A stretch of DNA of 64,000 nucleotides from Serratia liquefaciens (GTDB lineage Bacteria; Pseudomonadota; Gammaproteobacteria; Enterobacterales; Enterobacteriaceae). The stretch covers positions 248,001 to 312,000 of the forward strand of contig NZ_CP088930.1 in NCBI RefSeq assembly GCF_027594825.1, written 5' to 3'. The position numbers and the translations under genes are program-made. Under the pieces are notes generated by a model, which had not been told where the DNA came from, ran no database searches, and saw nothing but the letters and a program-made list of their open reading frames with translations. Shown in pieces: positions 1 through 7,731 of this stretch. The first letter of the stretch is position 1, and each line of letters starts with the position of its first letter.

Positions 1-1825
1 GGGCGGGCACACCGACCGGATGACGGCCCAATGTGTTATCGGTTGCGGAAGTCACGACATTATTCACCCAGGCATAAGCAAGCATCAGGTTTAGGTTGTC
101 GGTTAAGGCCGCCCGCGACTCCAGCTCCACGCCGCGCGAACGCACTTCTCCGGTTTGGGTGTAGTAGCTGGGATTCAACGGATCGATGGTGTTCACATCG
201 CGTTGGGTCAATTGATACACCGCCAGGCTGGTCATCATCGCGCTGCCAGGCGGCTGGAATTTTATCCCGGTCTCATATTGTGTCGAGTGGGTGGGTTTGA
301 ACGGCGCCCCGTTGGCGTCGGTACCGGTGAGCGGGTCGAATGCGGTCGATGTGCTGATCCAAGGTGCCAGACCGTTTTCCAAAGGATAACTTAGCCCGGC
401 GCGGTAACTCCAGGCAGTGTCATTGGTTTGTGTCCGGGTGCTGGTCAAATTATTGTTAGTGCGCATTTGCGACCAATCATGACGCCCGCCCAACAGCAAA
501 TGCCAACCGTGCCACTGCATTTCATCCTGGCTGTAGATACCGACCCGGTTAAAACGCTGCGTGGTTGAGGTTTCAGAAGACGGCACGGGATCAAATGAAG
601 GTCGATAATGGCTGGACCAGGGATCGAAGGAGACAGTTTGTGAAACCCACAGATCTTTATCGAACTTACCGGTTTGATAATCGATACCCGTCAACAGCTG
701 ATGGTCTAATTCACCGGTAGAAAATTGAGCGATGGCTTGATTATCCAACGCCAGACTGTCCGCCTGGCTGGGGGAGTCTTGATAGACTGCCGTCAAACTG
801 CGTTCGTCCGCCGTGATAGCTCGAGTAAAGTCGCGTCTGACTGCAGAATCAACATGGGAGAAGCGCAGGTTTTGTTTTAACCGCCAGCTATCGTTCAATT
901 GAAGTTCAAACAGAGAAGTCACGTCGTACTGGGTACGTGTAGAATGCTCATGAGCCGGATCGCTGTAATTCTTGTCGGTATCAATTTTTCCGCGAGGATT
1001 GGGTAATAACCCCAAGACCTGAGCCGGCAACGTGTTGTAATAACCTGATTTAGGTTCACGCAAATAATGCGTCAGCAAGGTCCAACTGGTGCGATCATTG
1101 GGCTGCCAGGTGATGGAGGGTGCCAGATAGAGACGCTCCTGCTTGGTGTCTTCGATTTGCGAACCGCGGGTCACGGCCAACCCATCAAAACGGTATAGCC
1201 ATTGCTCGTTATCGGTTAACGAGCCGGTAGAGTCCAGGCTAAGTGAACGGGTGCGATAGTTGCCTATATCGAGCTTCAGTTGGTTAGACGCGAGGGCGGA
1301 AGGGCGTCTGGAAACCATATTAATTACGCCACCCGCGCCGCCCTGGCCGTAGAGCGTGGACGATGGACCATGCAGGACTTCAACGCTTTGCAGCCCCCAG
1401 GCCTCAATCTGTGGCCCCCAAATCCCAGTGTTGCCAATTACGCGCAATCCATCAAGATAATAATCTGCTTCAAAGCCGCGTATTCTGCCAAAGTCGACGC
1501 CGCTGGAGAAGGCGCCGAAGCGCTCTACGGAAACACCGGCACTGTAGCGAAGTGCTTGGCTTACGGTCCCGGCTGACTGTACGTCCATCTGTTGGCGATT
1601 AACTGCCGACACGAACTGCGGCACGGCTGTCAGCGGCGAGCGCGTCTTTGTCGCCACCTCAACCTGCTTGACGGCATACCCCGGCAGGGAGGCATCCGAC
1701 GCCTGGTCGTTGGCCGTCACCAAAACTGATTCTTCAGCAGCGGCTGAAACCGCGAACGGTGACAATCCCAGCGCCAGCGTCCAAACGCAGCCACGGCGTG
1801 ATCGGAATCCATTTATGTTTATCAA
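1..1825 (-). CDS. TonB-dependent siderophore receptor (C-terminus outside window)
   Basis: Outer-membrane receptor that takes up a metal-siderophore complex using TonB energy. The reverse strand reads a signal peptide (ending about FAVSA), then a plug domain with VPQFVSAV and the GQGGAGGVINMVSRRP segment, then beta-barrel strands such as YSQDEMQWHGWHLLLGGRHDW. This is the FhuA/FpvA-type siderophore-receptor family. The frame closes with a TAG two codons upstream of a TTG at 1825, and no ATG gives a signal peptide, so the TTG is the probable start. The end of the barrel lies beyond position 1. It is divergent from the biosynthetic cluster and shares its iron-type promoter, so its ligand may be the cluster product. 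The ligand cannot be read from sequence. Confidence 0.9.
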   Translation of the reverse strand, partial: MININGFRSRRGCVWTLALGLSPFAVSAAAEESVLVTANDQASDASLPGYAVKQVEVATKTRSPLTAVPQFVSAVNRQQMDVQSAGTVSQALRYSAGVSVERFGAFSSGVDFGRIRGFEADYYLDGLRVIGNTGIWGPQIEAWGLQSVEVLHGPSSTLYGQGGAGGVINMVSRRPSALASNQLKLDIGNYRTRSLSLDSTGSLTDNEQWLYRFDGLAVTRGSQIEDTKQERLYLAPSITWQPNDRTSWTLLTHYLREPKSGYYNTLPAQVLGLLPNPRGKIDTDKNYSDPAHEHSTRTQYDVTSLFELQLNDSWRLKQNLRFSHVDSAVRRDFTRAITADERSLTAVYQDSPSQADSLALDNQAIAQFSTGELDHQLLTGIDYQTGKFDKDLWVSQTVSFDPWSSHYRPSFDPVPSSETSTTQRFNRVGIYSQDEMQWHGWHLLLGGRHDWSQMRTNNNLTSTRTQTNDTAWSYRAGLSYPLENGLAPWISTSTAFDPLTGTDANGAPFKPTHSTQYETGIKFQPPGSAMMTSLAVYQLTQRDVNTIDPLNPSYYTQTGEVRSRGVELESRAALTDNLNLMLAYAWVNNVVTSATDNTLGRHPVGVPA

Positions 1826-1895
1826 GACCTATACCTTAGTGAATGACGTTGATCGATGACAGCGACGGTGGGGCGCAGGCAATCAGGGTAGCGAT

Positions 1896-1934
1896 AAAAT
1901 ACTCATTGACCGACTGACGGTCAATATGAATAAT
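1896..1934. promoter_or_regulatory. Divergent promoter with shared palindrome
   Basis: A perfect inverted repeat (arms ATTGACCG and CGGTCAAT, 5-nt spacer, 1905-1925) contains a back-to-back pair of -35 hexamers. Rightward: TTGACC at 1906-1911, a 17-bp spacer, then AATAAT at 1929-1934. Leftward: TTGACC on the minus strand (1919-1924), a 17-bp spacer, then TATTTT (1896-1901). It would drive the carrier-protein gene rightward and the receptor leftward. The 11-mer GACTGACGGTC within the palindrome occurs again at 2300-2310, before the ligase gene. Confidence 0.55.
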
Positions 1935-1944
1935 TATCAATACT
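1926..1944. promoter_or_regulatory. Probable Fur box
   Basis: On the minus strand the core reads TTGATAATTATTCA and matches about 12 of 19 positions of the enterobacterial Fur consensus. It covers the rightward -10 element and the likely transcription start of the carrier-protein gene, as expected for iron-dependent repression. The match is partial and was judged by eye. Confidence 0.5.
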
Positions 1945-1965
1945 ATTTAGCTATTGGATAACATC

Positions 1966-2190
1966 ATGATCACTTTTGAAGGTTTGCTATCCCTGTTGGC
2001 GGAGATTGGTGTCCCTGAAGATGTCCTGCAGCAGGCAGACGGAAGTTGGCAATTGCGGCAGGACCTGGCGTTAACTTCTGCTGAAACCGTTGCTCTGCAA
2101 ACGCAGCTCAAAAATCGCTACAGCGCGACGCTCTCATTATGGGGTGCACGCGACTATTCATTAGATGAGCTTATTGCTGAAATGGCATAA
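1966..2190 (+). CDS. Free-standing acyl/aryl carrier protein
   Basis: A 74-residue carrier protein, the size of a single ACP/PCP domain. The motif LALTSAETVAL around Ser38 corresponds to the phosphopantetheine site (usual form DSxE), with an acidic helix region after it. ATG 1966 is preferred over an upstream TTG at 1954, although the ribosome site is weak. It probably receives the acid activated by the downstream AMP ligase and hands it to the KS domain of the polyketide synthase. The serine context (LTSAE instead of LDSLE) is unusual, so phosphopantetheinylation is inferred. Confidence 0.7.
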   Translation: MITFEGLLSLLAEIGVPEDVLQQADGSWQLRQDLALTSAETVALQTQLKNRYSATLSLWGARDYSLDELIAEMA

Positions 2191-2494
2191 GCAAATTTCA
2201 TTTTTTGAGTGGTCAGCATAGGGTTGATTCAATGGGAGTTATTACGCCTGTCGAGAGTAGGAAACATAAATTCCATAAATAATTAACGTCAAACTAATTG
2301 ACTGACGGTCGGTCGTAGTGTTTGATGGCGGGCAGAAAAAAAACAAAATGCTGTGAGTCCATTTTAGTTTTCATTGTGAGTCAGTGCAGGAGTGGGAGCA
2401 TCGTCTGACGAGGTGCTTACAGGCTGTGTACTTAGCGAATTGCGATTGTGGAAGATACCAATCGAACAGTTAGTTAACTCATTATGGAGTCGCT
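2191..2494 (+). promoter_or_regulatory. Leader of the ligase operon with second copy of promoter motif
   Basis: A 304-bp gap without a convincing gene. TTGACT at 2298-2303 followed 17 bp later by TTTGAT (2321-2326) is a weak sigma70-type promoter. The -35 overlaps GACTGACGGTC (2300-2310), identical to part of the palindrome at 1905-1925. This suggests that one regulator acts on both promoters. GGAG at 2486-2489 is the ribosome site for the ligase. Confidence 0.4.
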
Positions 2495-4111
2495 ATGGTT
2501 AGTGTTGAGGATTCGATCAATCAGCGTTTGTTGCGTTCCCTGCAACAAAATACCCAACGTCCTGCCCTGTTTGAAAATGGGGATGTTTACCACTACGGTT
2601 GGCTGAAGAATGCCGTTGCCTCTGCGGCAATGCGCATGCAGCAGTTGGGCGTAGAGAAGGGCGATCGGGTGGCCTACCAATTGCGTAACACCCGTGAAGC
2701 CGTGATCATCTTGCTTGCTACGCTGATGAGAGGTGCCATCCCCGTCCCCATATTACCCTCTTACCGAGAAAAAGAACTGCGGCACATTTTGCATTTAACC
2801 GCACCCAAAGTATTCGCTCTACAGCGCGGCAACCGTCGCTACAATCCCCTGGCTACCTTGCAGTATTTGTTTGATGAAGGTCTGAATATCGATGTTGTGC
2901 TGGTTGAGGATTACGAGCACACCGACCATGACTCACGTTATCTCAATTTGCAAAATTTCTGTGCCCCTTTGACGCCGGCTCCCGAGCTCCACGCCGTTGC
3001 CTTGTCTGCAGATGACACGGCAATCATGTTACTTTCAAGCGGTACTACCGGATTACCCAAGGCAATTGCCCGTAAAAACGGCGGATATAGCTACATGATT
3101 GAGTGCGGTTGCGATGTGTTCGTTTTGAACAACCACTCAGTGTATTTCGCGGCTATGCCGGTATCCCATGGTTTCGTTATCAACTGTCCCGGCATCCTGG
3201 GCACGCTCTCGCGGGGCGGCGCGGTGGCACTCGCCGATATGCCGTCAGCGGAAACCGCGCTGGAGGTCATTGAACGCTGTGGCGTTACGCACACCACGCT
3301 GGTGCCGGCCTTGCTGACGCAATGGAGTGAGTTGCAACAACGCTCTCCTTACAATATGACTTCGCTGTGGCATGTCCAGGTCGGCGGTGCCCGAGTTACG
3401 CAAGAGCTGGCGGCATCTTCATCGAGTATCCTCGGCATCACCTTGCAGCAATGTTACGGCATGAGTGAAGGACTGCTGTGCTTTAACGCGATTTCCGATG
3501 AAGACGAACTTCGTTTCACTTCACAGGGACGGCCACTCAGTCCGCATGATGAGGTGCTGATTGTTGATGAATATGGCCATACGTTGCCGGTGGGACAGTC
3601 AGGAGAACTGATCACCCGCGGCCCCTACACGTTAACCGAGTATTACCAAAACCCACAGGCCAATCGCACCGCTTTTACCCACGATGGTTTTTACCGCACC
3701 GGTGACCTGGCACACGTTGATCAGGCGGGTAACGTTTTTATTGACGGTCGGGTCAATGATGCTATCAACCGGGGGGGAGAGAAATTCTGCCCCAATGAGA
3801 TAGAAGAATTGGCCGAGCAACATCCGGCGGTGATACGGGCGGCTTGCGTAGGCATGGACGATGCGCTGTATGGCGAAGTGCCCTGCCTGTTTGTTACCGT
3901 CGCCCATCCCGACCACTCGCTGACATTGGGTGCGTTAAGACGTTTCTTTGAGCAAGCAGGGTTAGCCGCATTCAAAGCGCCTGAAAAGTTGCTGATAGTC
4001 GAATCGATCCCGATGAAAGGCATCGGCAAAATCGATCGCCTGACGCTGCGGGAGATGCTACGCCAAACTCACCTTGCCAGTTCGGAGAAAACCGCGGGAC
4101 TGAACTCATGA
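2495..4111 (+). CDS. EntE-like aryl/heteroaryl acid-AMP ligase
   Basis: Adenylates a carboxylic acid and loads it on a carrier protein. It is full length (538 aa) for the DhbE/EntE family: P-loop LLSSGTTGLPKA (179-190), QQCYGMSEG (318-326), TGD (402-404), hinge GRVNDAINRGGEK (418-430) and catalytic Lys512 in GIGKIDR. The acid-pocket segment is MPVSHGFVINCPG where EntE has a HNY...SSPG pattern. His225 is kept, but the Asn and Tyr become Gly226 and Phe227 and a pocket Ser becomes Cys231. No genes for 2,3-dihydroxybenzoate or salicylate lie nearby. With the NikD-like enzyme in the operon, picolinate is the favoured substrate (inference). The start overlaps nothing, and the end overlaps the thioesterase by 4 nt. 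Confidence 0.88.
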   Translation: MVSVEDSINQRLLRSLQQNTQRPALFENGDVYHYGWLKNAVASAAMRMQQLGVEKGDRVAYQLRNTREAVIILLATLMRGAIPVPILPSYREKELRHILHLTAPKVFALQRGNRRYNPLATLQYLFDEGLNIDVVLVEDYEHTDHDSRYLNLQNFCAPLTPAPELHAVALSADDTAIMLLSSGTTGLPKAIARKNGGYSYMIECGCDVFVLNNHSVYFAAMPVSHGFVINCPGILGTLSRGGAVALADMPSAETALEVIERCGVTHTTLVPALLTQWSELQQRSPYNMTSLWHVQVGGARVTQELAASSSSILGITLQQCYGMSEGLLCFNAISDEDELRFTSQGRPLSPHDEVLIVDEYGHTLPVGQSGELITRGPYTLTEYYQNPQANRTAFTHDGFYRTGDLAHVDQAGNVFIDGRVNDAINRGGEKFCPNEIEELAEQHPAVIRAACVGMDDALYGEVPCLFVTVAHPDHSLTLGALRRFFEQAGLAAFKAPEKLLIVESIPMKGIGKIDRLTLREMLRQTHLASSEKTAGLNS

Positions 4112-4836
4112 CGCTATTACGCCAAAGCAACGGCTGCGTGCTCAGACTCAGCCGTCCACTCACCACGCCGGTAACGAAACAGCTGGTGGTTTTTCCGCAT
4201 GCCGGCGGGGGGACCTCTTTTTATCAGTATTGGCGCGATCTGTTGCCGGACGAGACAGACCTGTTTGTTGTGCAATATCCCGGGCGGGAAGAGGCCCAGA
4301 ATGTACCGTTTTGGACCACGGCTACCCAGGCGATTGAGGCCTGCAGTCACGATTTGCGCTCATCACTGGGTATCGCGCCCATGGTGATCTTTGGCCATAG
4401 CATGGGGGCTTTGCTGGCTATGCAGGTCGCTGGGGCATTAGCTGGCTCGCGCTTTCATTTCGAGACGGTACTATCGGCGCAGCGTGTCCCCTCTGAACTC
4501 CTGAGCTTACAGCATGAGCAGCAACGTCTGACCGTATTGGAAAGCATCGTGACCTTCAGTGAACGCAGCGGTTCTCTGGTGCTCGACGACATCACCCGGC
4601 CCATGGTCACCGGACTGATCCTGCAGGATTTACAATTACTGGGAAAATTGGCTGCCAAACCCTTACCCGGTCTCAGTCCGCGCATTTTTGGCGGCGATCA
4701 GGATCCGCTGGTTAACGCCTTATCACTGTTGCAATGGCAAGAAGATCTCCCCGGCAGCCAAGTGAGATTTTTCCCTGGCGACCACTTTTATTTTATGCAA
4801 GATAGCGCCGCTTTTTTACGTCAGCTAATGCAGTAA
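4108..4836 (+). CDS. Type II thioesterase
   Basis: Alpha/beta-hydrolase that cleaves acyl groups from carrier proteins in PKS/NRPS systems. Its 242 residues fit the family. The triad is visible: Ser98 in GHSMG, Asp199 in GGDQDP and His226 in PGDHFYF, and the N-terminal FPHAGGG gives the oxyanion region. ATG overlaps the ligase stop (ATGA), so the two are translationally coupled. The only polyketide synthase here has no thioesterase domain, so this enzyme may release the beta-keto product and also proofread. Confidence 0.9.
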   Translation: MTLLRQSNGCVLRLSRPLTTPVTKQLVVFPHAGGGTSFYQYWRDLLPDETDLFVVQYPGREEAQNVPFWTTATQAIEACSHDLRSSLGIAPMVIFGHSMGALLAMQVAGALAGSRFHFETVLSAQRVPSELLSLQHEQQRLTVLESIVTFSERSGSLVLDDITRPMVTGLILQDLQLLGKLAAKPLPGLSPRIFGGDQDPLVNALSLLQWQEDLPGSQVRFFPGDHFYFMQDSAAFLRQLMQ

Positions 4837-4880
4837 CGTGCTGGCCCTTTGTTAACGTTATGGTCTTGAAGGAACATCTG

Positions 4881-5909
4881 ATGAATTTTGAGCTGTTTAA
4901 TCCACAGGATTGTGCACCGGACACAGAGAAAGCCTTTACCCTGTTTCCGCAACTGAAGAAATTCTACACCGGGTTGGGAAATACGCCACTGACCCCGGTG
5001 CCGTCGCCCGAAGGCAAAGCGACAATTCTCGCCAAGTTCGAGTTTAAAAATCCCTTTGGTTCCGTTAAGGATCGCACGGCGTTCGGGTTATTTTGCGATG
5101 CCATCAACCAGCATGATTTCAGCCGGGGTGAACTGAAATTACTCGACTCTTCGGGCGGCAACATGGCGAAGGCGTTGGCAAAACTGGGTGATATGTGCGG
5201 CATTGCCGTGCAGGTGGTCATTCCCGACTCTTCGCCGCAAGCGCTGATCGAAACGCTGGAAGGGGATAATGCCATTGTCACTTTGGTGGATCGTAATCAA
5301 TTTCTGCTCGGTGTCATTGCCCGCAGCCAGCAGATTGCGCACGACGATAGCAGTTGGACGCTTTTGTCGCAGCATCTTAATCTGGTCAATACCGCCATGC
5401 ATCAGTACCAGACCGGAGCAGAAATTCGTCGTCAACTCAATGGTACGCATGCCGACGGCTGGGTTTCTGCGGTGGGGACAGGGGGAACCTTATCAGGGGT
5501 AGCAGCGGCACTGCGCCAGGACAACCCTCAACTGGTTGTCTGGGGAAGCACCCCGCAAGAACTGCCGTATGGCACACTTTCTGCCCCTAATGGCGAAGCA
5601 AAATTTGCCGGTGCTGGCGGCCTGGGTTTCGGATTCCGCCAACCTTTTATCAGCAAGCTGATGCCACAAGAGCCGCCATTTAATCAGGTTTCCTACCGCG
5701 AAGCCTTATGTGCAATGCATGAGTTTTTCCAACTCACCGGCGTCAAGATCGGTGCCTCTTCCGCGGCTAACTGGAAAACGGCGTGGAAACTGGCGATGAC
5801 TCTGGAGCGGGGACAGCAGGTCGTCACGTTGTTCGCCGATGCAGGCAGCGACGTTGAAAGAGAAAAAGGACGCGAGTGGTTTAAACAAAGCGAGGCGTTA
5901 ACCGCGTAA
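4881..5909 (+). CDS. CysK/SbnA-like PLP beta-replacement enzyme
   Basis: Fold-type II PLP enzyme related to cysteine synthase and SbnA, 342 aa. Visible sites: PLP lysine Lys63 in FGSVKDR, the substrate loop DSSGGNMAKA (about 89-98), the phosphate-binding GTGGTLSG (199-206) and GASSAA (291-296). Such enzymes turn O-acetyl- or O-phosphoserine into a bound aminoacrylate and add a nucleophile. There is no SbnB-type partner to make diaminopropionate, so in this cluster the nucleophile could be a carbon of the beta-keto acid from the polyketide synthase (inference). ATG 4881 is chosen because AAGGAA lies 6 nt upstream; an in-frame ATG at 4860 lacks a good ribosome site. Confidence 0.88.
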   Translation: MNFELFNPQDCAPDTEKAFTLFPQLKKFYTGLGNTPLTPVPSPEGKATILAKFEFKNPFGSVKDRTAFGLFCDAINQHDFSRGELKLLDSSGGNMAKALAKLGDMCGIAVQVVIPDSSPQALIETLEGDNAIVTLVDRNQFLLGVIARSQQIAHDDSSWTLLSQHLNLVNTAMHQYQTGAEIRRQLNGTHADGWVSAVGTGGTLSGVAAALRQDNPQLVVWGSTPQELPYGTLSAPNGEAKFAGAGGLGFGFRQPFISKLMPQEPPFNQVSYREALCAMHEFFQLTGVKIGASSAANWKTAWKLAMTLERGQQVVTLFADAGSDVEREKGREWFKQSEALTA

Positions 5910-5943
5910 CAACGATGTCTTACCTTTAGCCAAGGATTACATA

Positions 5944-6501
5944 ATGGAAATTATACAGGGCAATAATAATGTATTGTCCGAGTTAATTACGATCGGCGAT
6001 CAAGTTCGTCAAAAAATACTCAGCGGCAATAAACCTGCGGATATTGAACTCGCGCTGCAAAAAAATGAGGGATATAACAATGTGACGGTAATATCTGCCA
6101 TAGAAATGGCAAATATAACCTTCAATGCAAAAACAAAGAGCGGCCCTAATGTTGGTGATGCCAATTCGCACACCGACCAATTATTTGATGAGGAAGGGCG
6201 TGATCTGGGCACTATGACCGGAAGCGGTTGGAAAATAGCCTCATTGGCGGATGGCAGCGTGGTATCTTGGTATCACGAAACTGCGGAAACGCCGTTAGGA
6301 AGAATTGAAACCTCTGGCATCTGGAATTCCAGCGCTATCTGGGCAGGGCAATGGCAATCTCTGTTTGCCGCAGGTGTCAGTGGCGATGTCATGGGGAAAA
6401 TCGGTGTTCGACAGATATACCAGGATATCCCGCGAGAAAAATACCTGACGTTGATAGTGCTTTTGCCTATCGACCAAATAAAAAGCTTAATTAAAAAATA
6501 A
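5944..6501 (+). CDS. Unknown 185-aa protein of the biosynthetic cluster
   Basis: I do not recognise a family. The protein has no signal peptide, membrane segment or obvious catalytic motif. It is rich in short beta-type stretches (GSGWKIASLADGSVVSW, then IETSGIWNSSAIWAGQW), resembling a small beta-barrel. Its DNA looks richer in A+T than its neighbours. It has a good position in the operon, 34 nt after the PLP gene and 41 nt before the flavoenzyme gene, so a role in the same pathway (cyclisation, protein partner or chaperone) is likely but undefined. Confidence 0.7.
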   Translation: MEIIQGNNNVLSELITIGDQVRQKILSGNKPADIELALQKNEGYNNVTVISAIEMANITFNAKTKSGPNVGDANSHTDQLFDEEGRDLGTMTGSGWKIASLADGSVVSWYHETAETPLGRIETSGIWNSSAIWAGQWQSLFAAGVSGDVMGKIGVRQIYQDIPREKYLTLIVLLPIDQIKSLIKK

Positions 6502-6542
6502 CATTCACCCTATTTAAATAATCTCTATTGCAAGGGGTAGGT

Positions 6543-7718
6543 ATGCACACGTCTGTCCAATGGGATGTCATTATTATCGGTGCCGGACCAATAGGCCTTT
6601 CCACGGCCTGGAATTATGCTCGTGATCACCGCGATCAGAAAGTCCTGGTGCTGGATCAACATCCACTGCTGACGCAATTGGCCGGCACCAGCGGGGAGGA
6701 ACGCCACTGGCGCTTGCAATACTCGGAACTGGAAATATTCCGTCTCACGCTAGAGGCTGACAAATTATGGCGGCAGTTGGAGCATCAAGCCGACAGAAAG
6801 TTGATCCATCGCGTGGGAAGTTTGTGGTTTGGTGATGCAGATGTCTGGACCAATGAAGGGCAGATCCGCCAAACCATGACCTCGATGAATGATATGAATC
6901 TGCCGTATGAGCGGCTGACCATGGCAGAGATTGAGCGTCGGTACGGTTTTACCGGTTTGGACAGTAACTACGAAGGCTTTTTGCAGCGGGACGGGGGTGT
7001 CATCGATGTCAAAAGCACGCTGACGACTCTGTACTCACTGGCCAGCGAGGCCGGGGTGACGTTTCAGTTCCAGCAAGGGGTTAATACCATCGAGCCCGAT
7101 GCCAGCGGCGTTACGGTGCTGACGTCTCAACAGCGCTACCGCGCTCGCAAGGTGTTAGTCGCCAGTGGTCCCGGAAGCAAAAAACTGCTGCAACAATTGG
7201 ATATTGAACTGGCACTGTCTACCTTCGAAATGGCATGCATCAGCATGTTGCGTAGCCAACGATTGGAAGCCAATGACCCGTTTTGGTTTGCCTTCCAGGC
7301 TCCGGTTGAGAGCGACACCAATCTGTTCTACGGTTTCCCGCCCAACCCTTGGTCGATCAATGGGCTAGACCGGCTTGGCACGGATTTTGAGGTGGATCCT
7401 ATAACCGAGGAAAACGCACCGAGTTACCAAGCCAACCCACACCATGTGGAACGGGCGCTGGAGTTTGCCCGTCGTCATATGCCCTTCCTGGAGCCCGATC
7501 GTCAACACTCGGCGTCAAGTTGTTTGGCTGTCCTGCCCAGCAATCCCTCACGCCAGTTTTATCTCGACAGTGCTCGGGGCCGTTGCCACGGGGGCGAAAA
7601 CCTGGTGGTTTCGGCGGGCGGTTGGGCATTCAAGTTCACCCCGTTGATGGGACAGATTTGTGCCGATCTGCTGGCTGAGCGTGAACCTCGCTGGGATATC
7701 AGTGCATTACGTTTCTAA
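6543..7718 (+). CDS. NikD/monomeric-sarcosine-oxidase-like flavoenzyme
   Basis: FAD amine oxidase of the MSOX/NikD family, 391 aa. The N-terminal dinucleotide fold has VIIIGAGPIGLSTA (GxGxxG at 13-18). Cys327 in SSCLAVLPSNP matches the cysteine that binds FAD covalently in this family, and WAFKFTP matches the HGFKFxP flavin segment near the C-terminus. NikD oxidises piperideine-2-carboxylate to picolinate, and that activity would supply an aryl acid for the ligase (inference). ATG 6543 has AAGGGG 5 nt upstream. The next gene begins 13 nt after its stop. Confidence 0.85.
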   Translation: MHTSVQWDVIIIGAGPIGLSTAWNYARDHRDQKVLVLDQHPLLTQLAGTSGEERHWRLQYSELEIFRLTLEADKLWRQLEHQADRKLIHRVGSLWFGDADVWTNEGQIRQTMTSMNDMNLPYERLTMAEIERRYGFTGLDSNYEGFLQRDGGVIDVKSTLTTLYSLASEAGVTFQFQQGVNTIEPDASGVTVLTSQQRYRARKVLVASGPGSKKLLQQLDIELALSTFEMACISMLRSQRLEANDPFWFAFQAPVESDTNLFYGFPPNPWSINGLDRLGTDFEVDPITEENAPSYQANPHHVERALEFARRHMPFLEPDRQHSASSCLAVLPSNPSRQFYLDSARGRCHGGENLVVSAGGWAFKFTPLMGQICADLLAEREPRWDISALRF

Positions 7719-7731
7719 CCGGGAGGATGCT

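Noticed and set aside
4881..5909. 2,3-diaminopropionate synthesis (SbnA/SbnB pair)
   Set aside because: SbnB-type ornithine-cyclodeaminase-like partner is missing, and the dehydrogenase present is of the Leu/Phe type.
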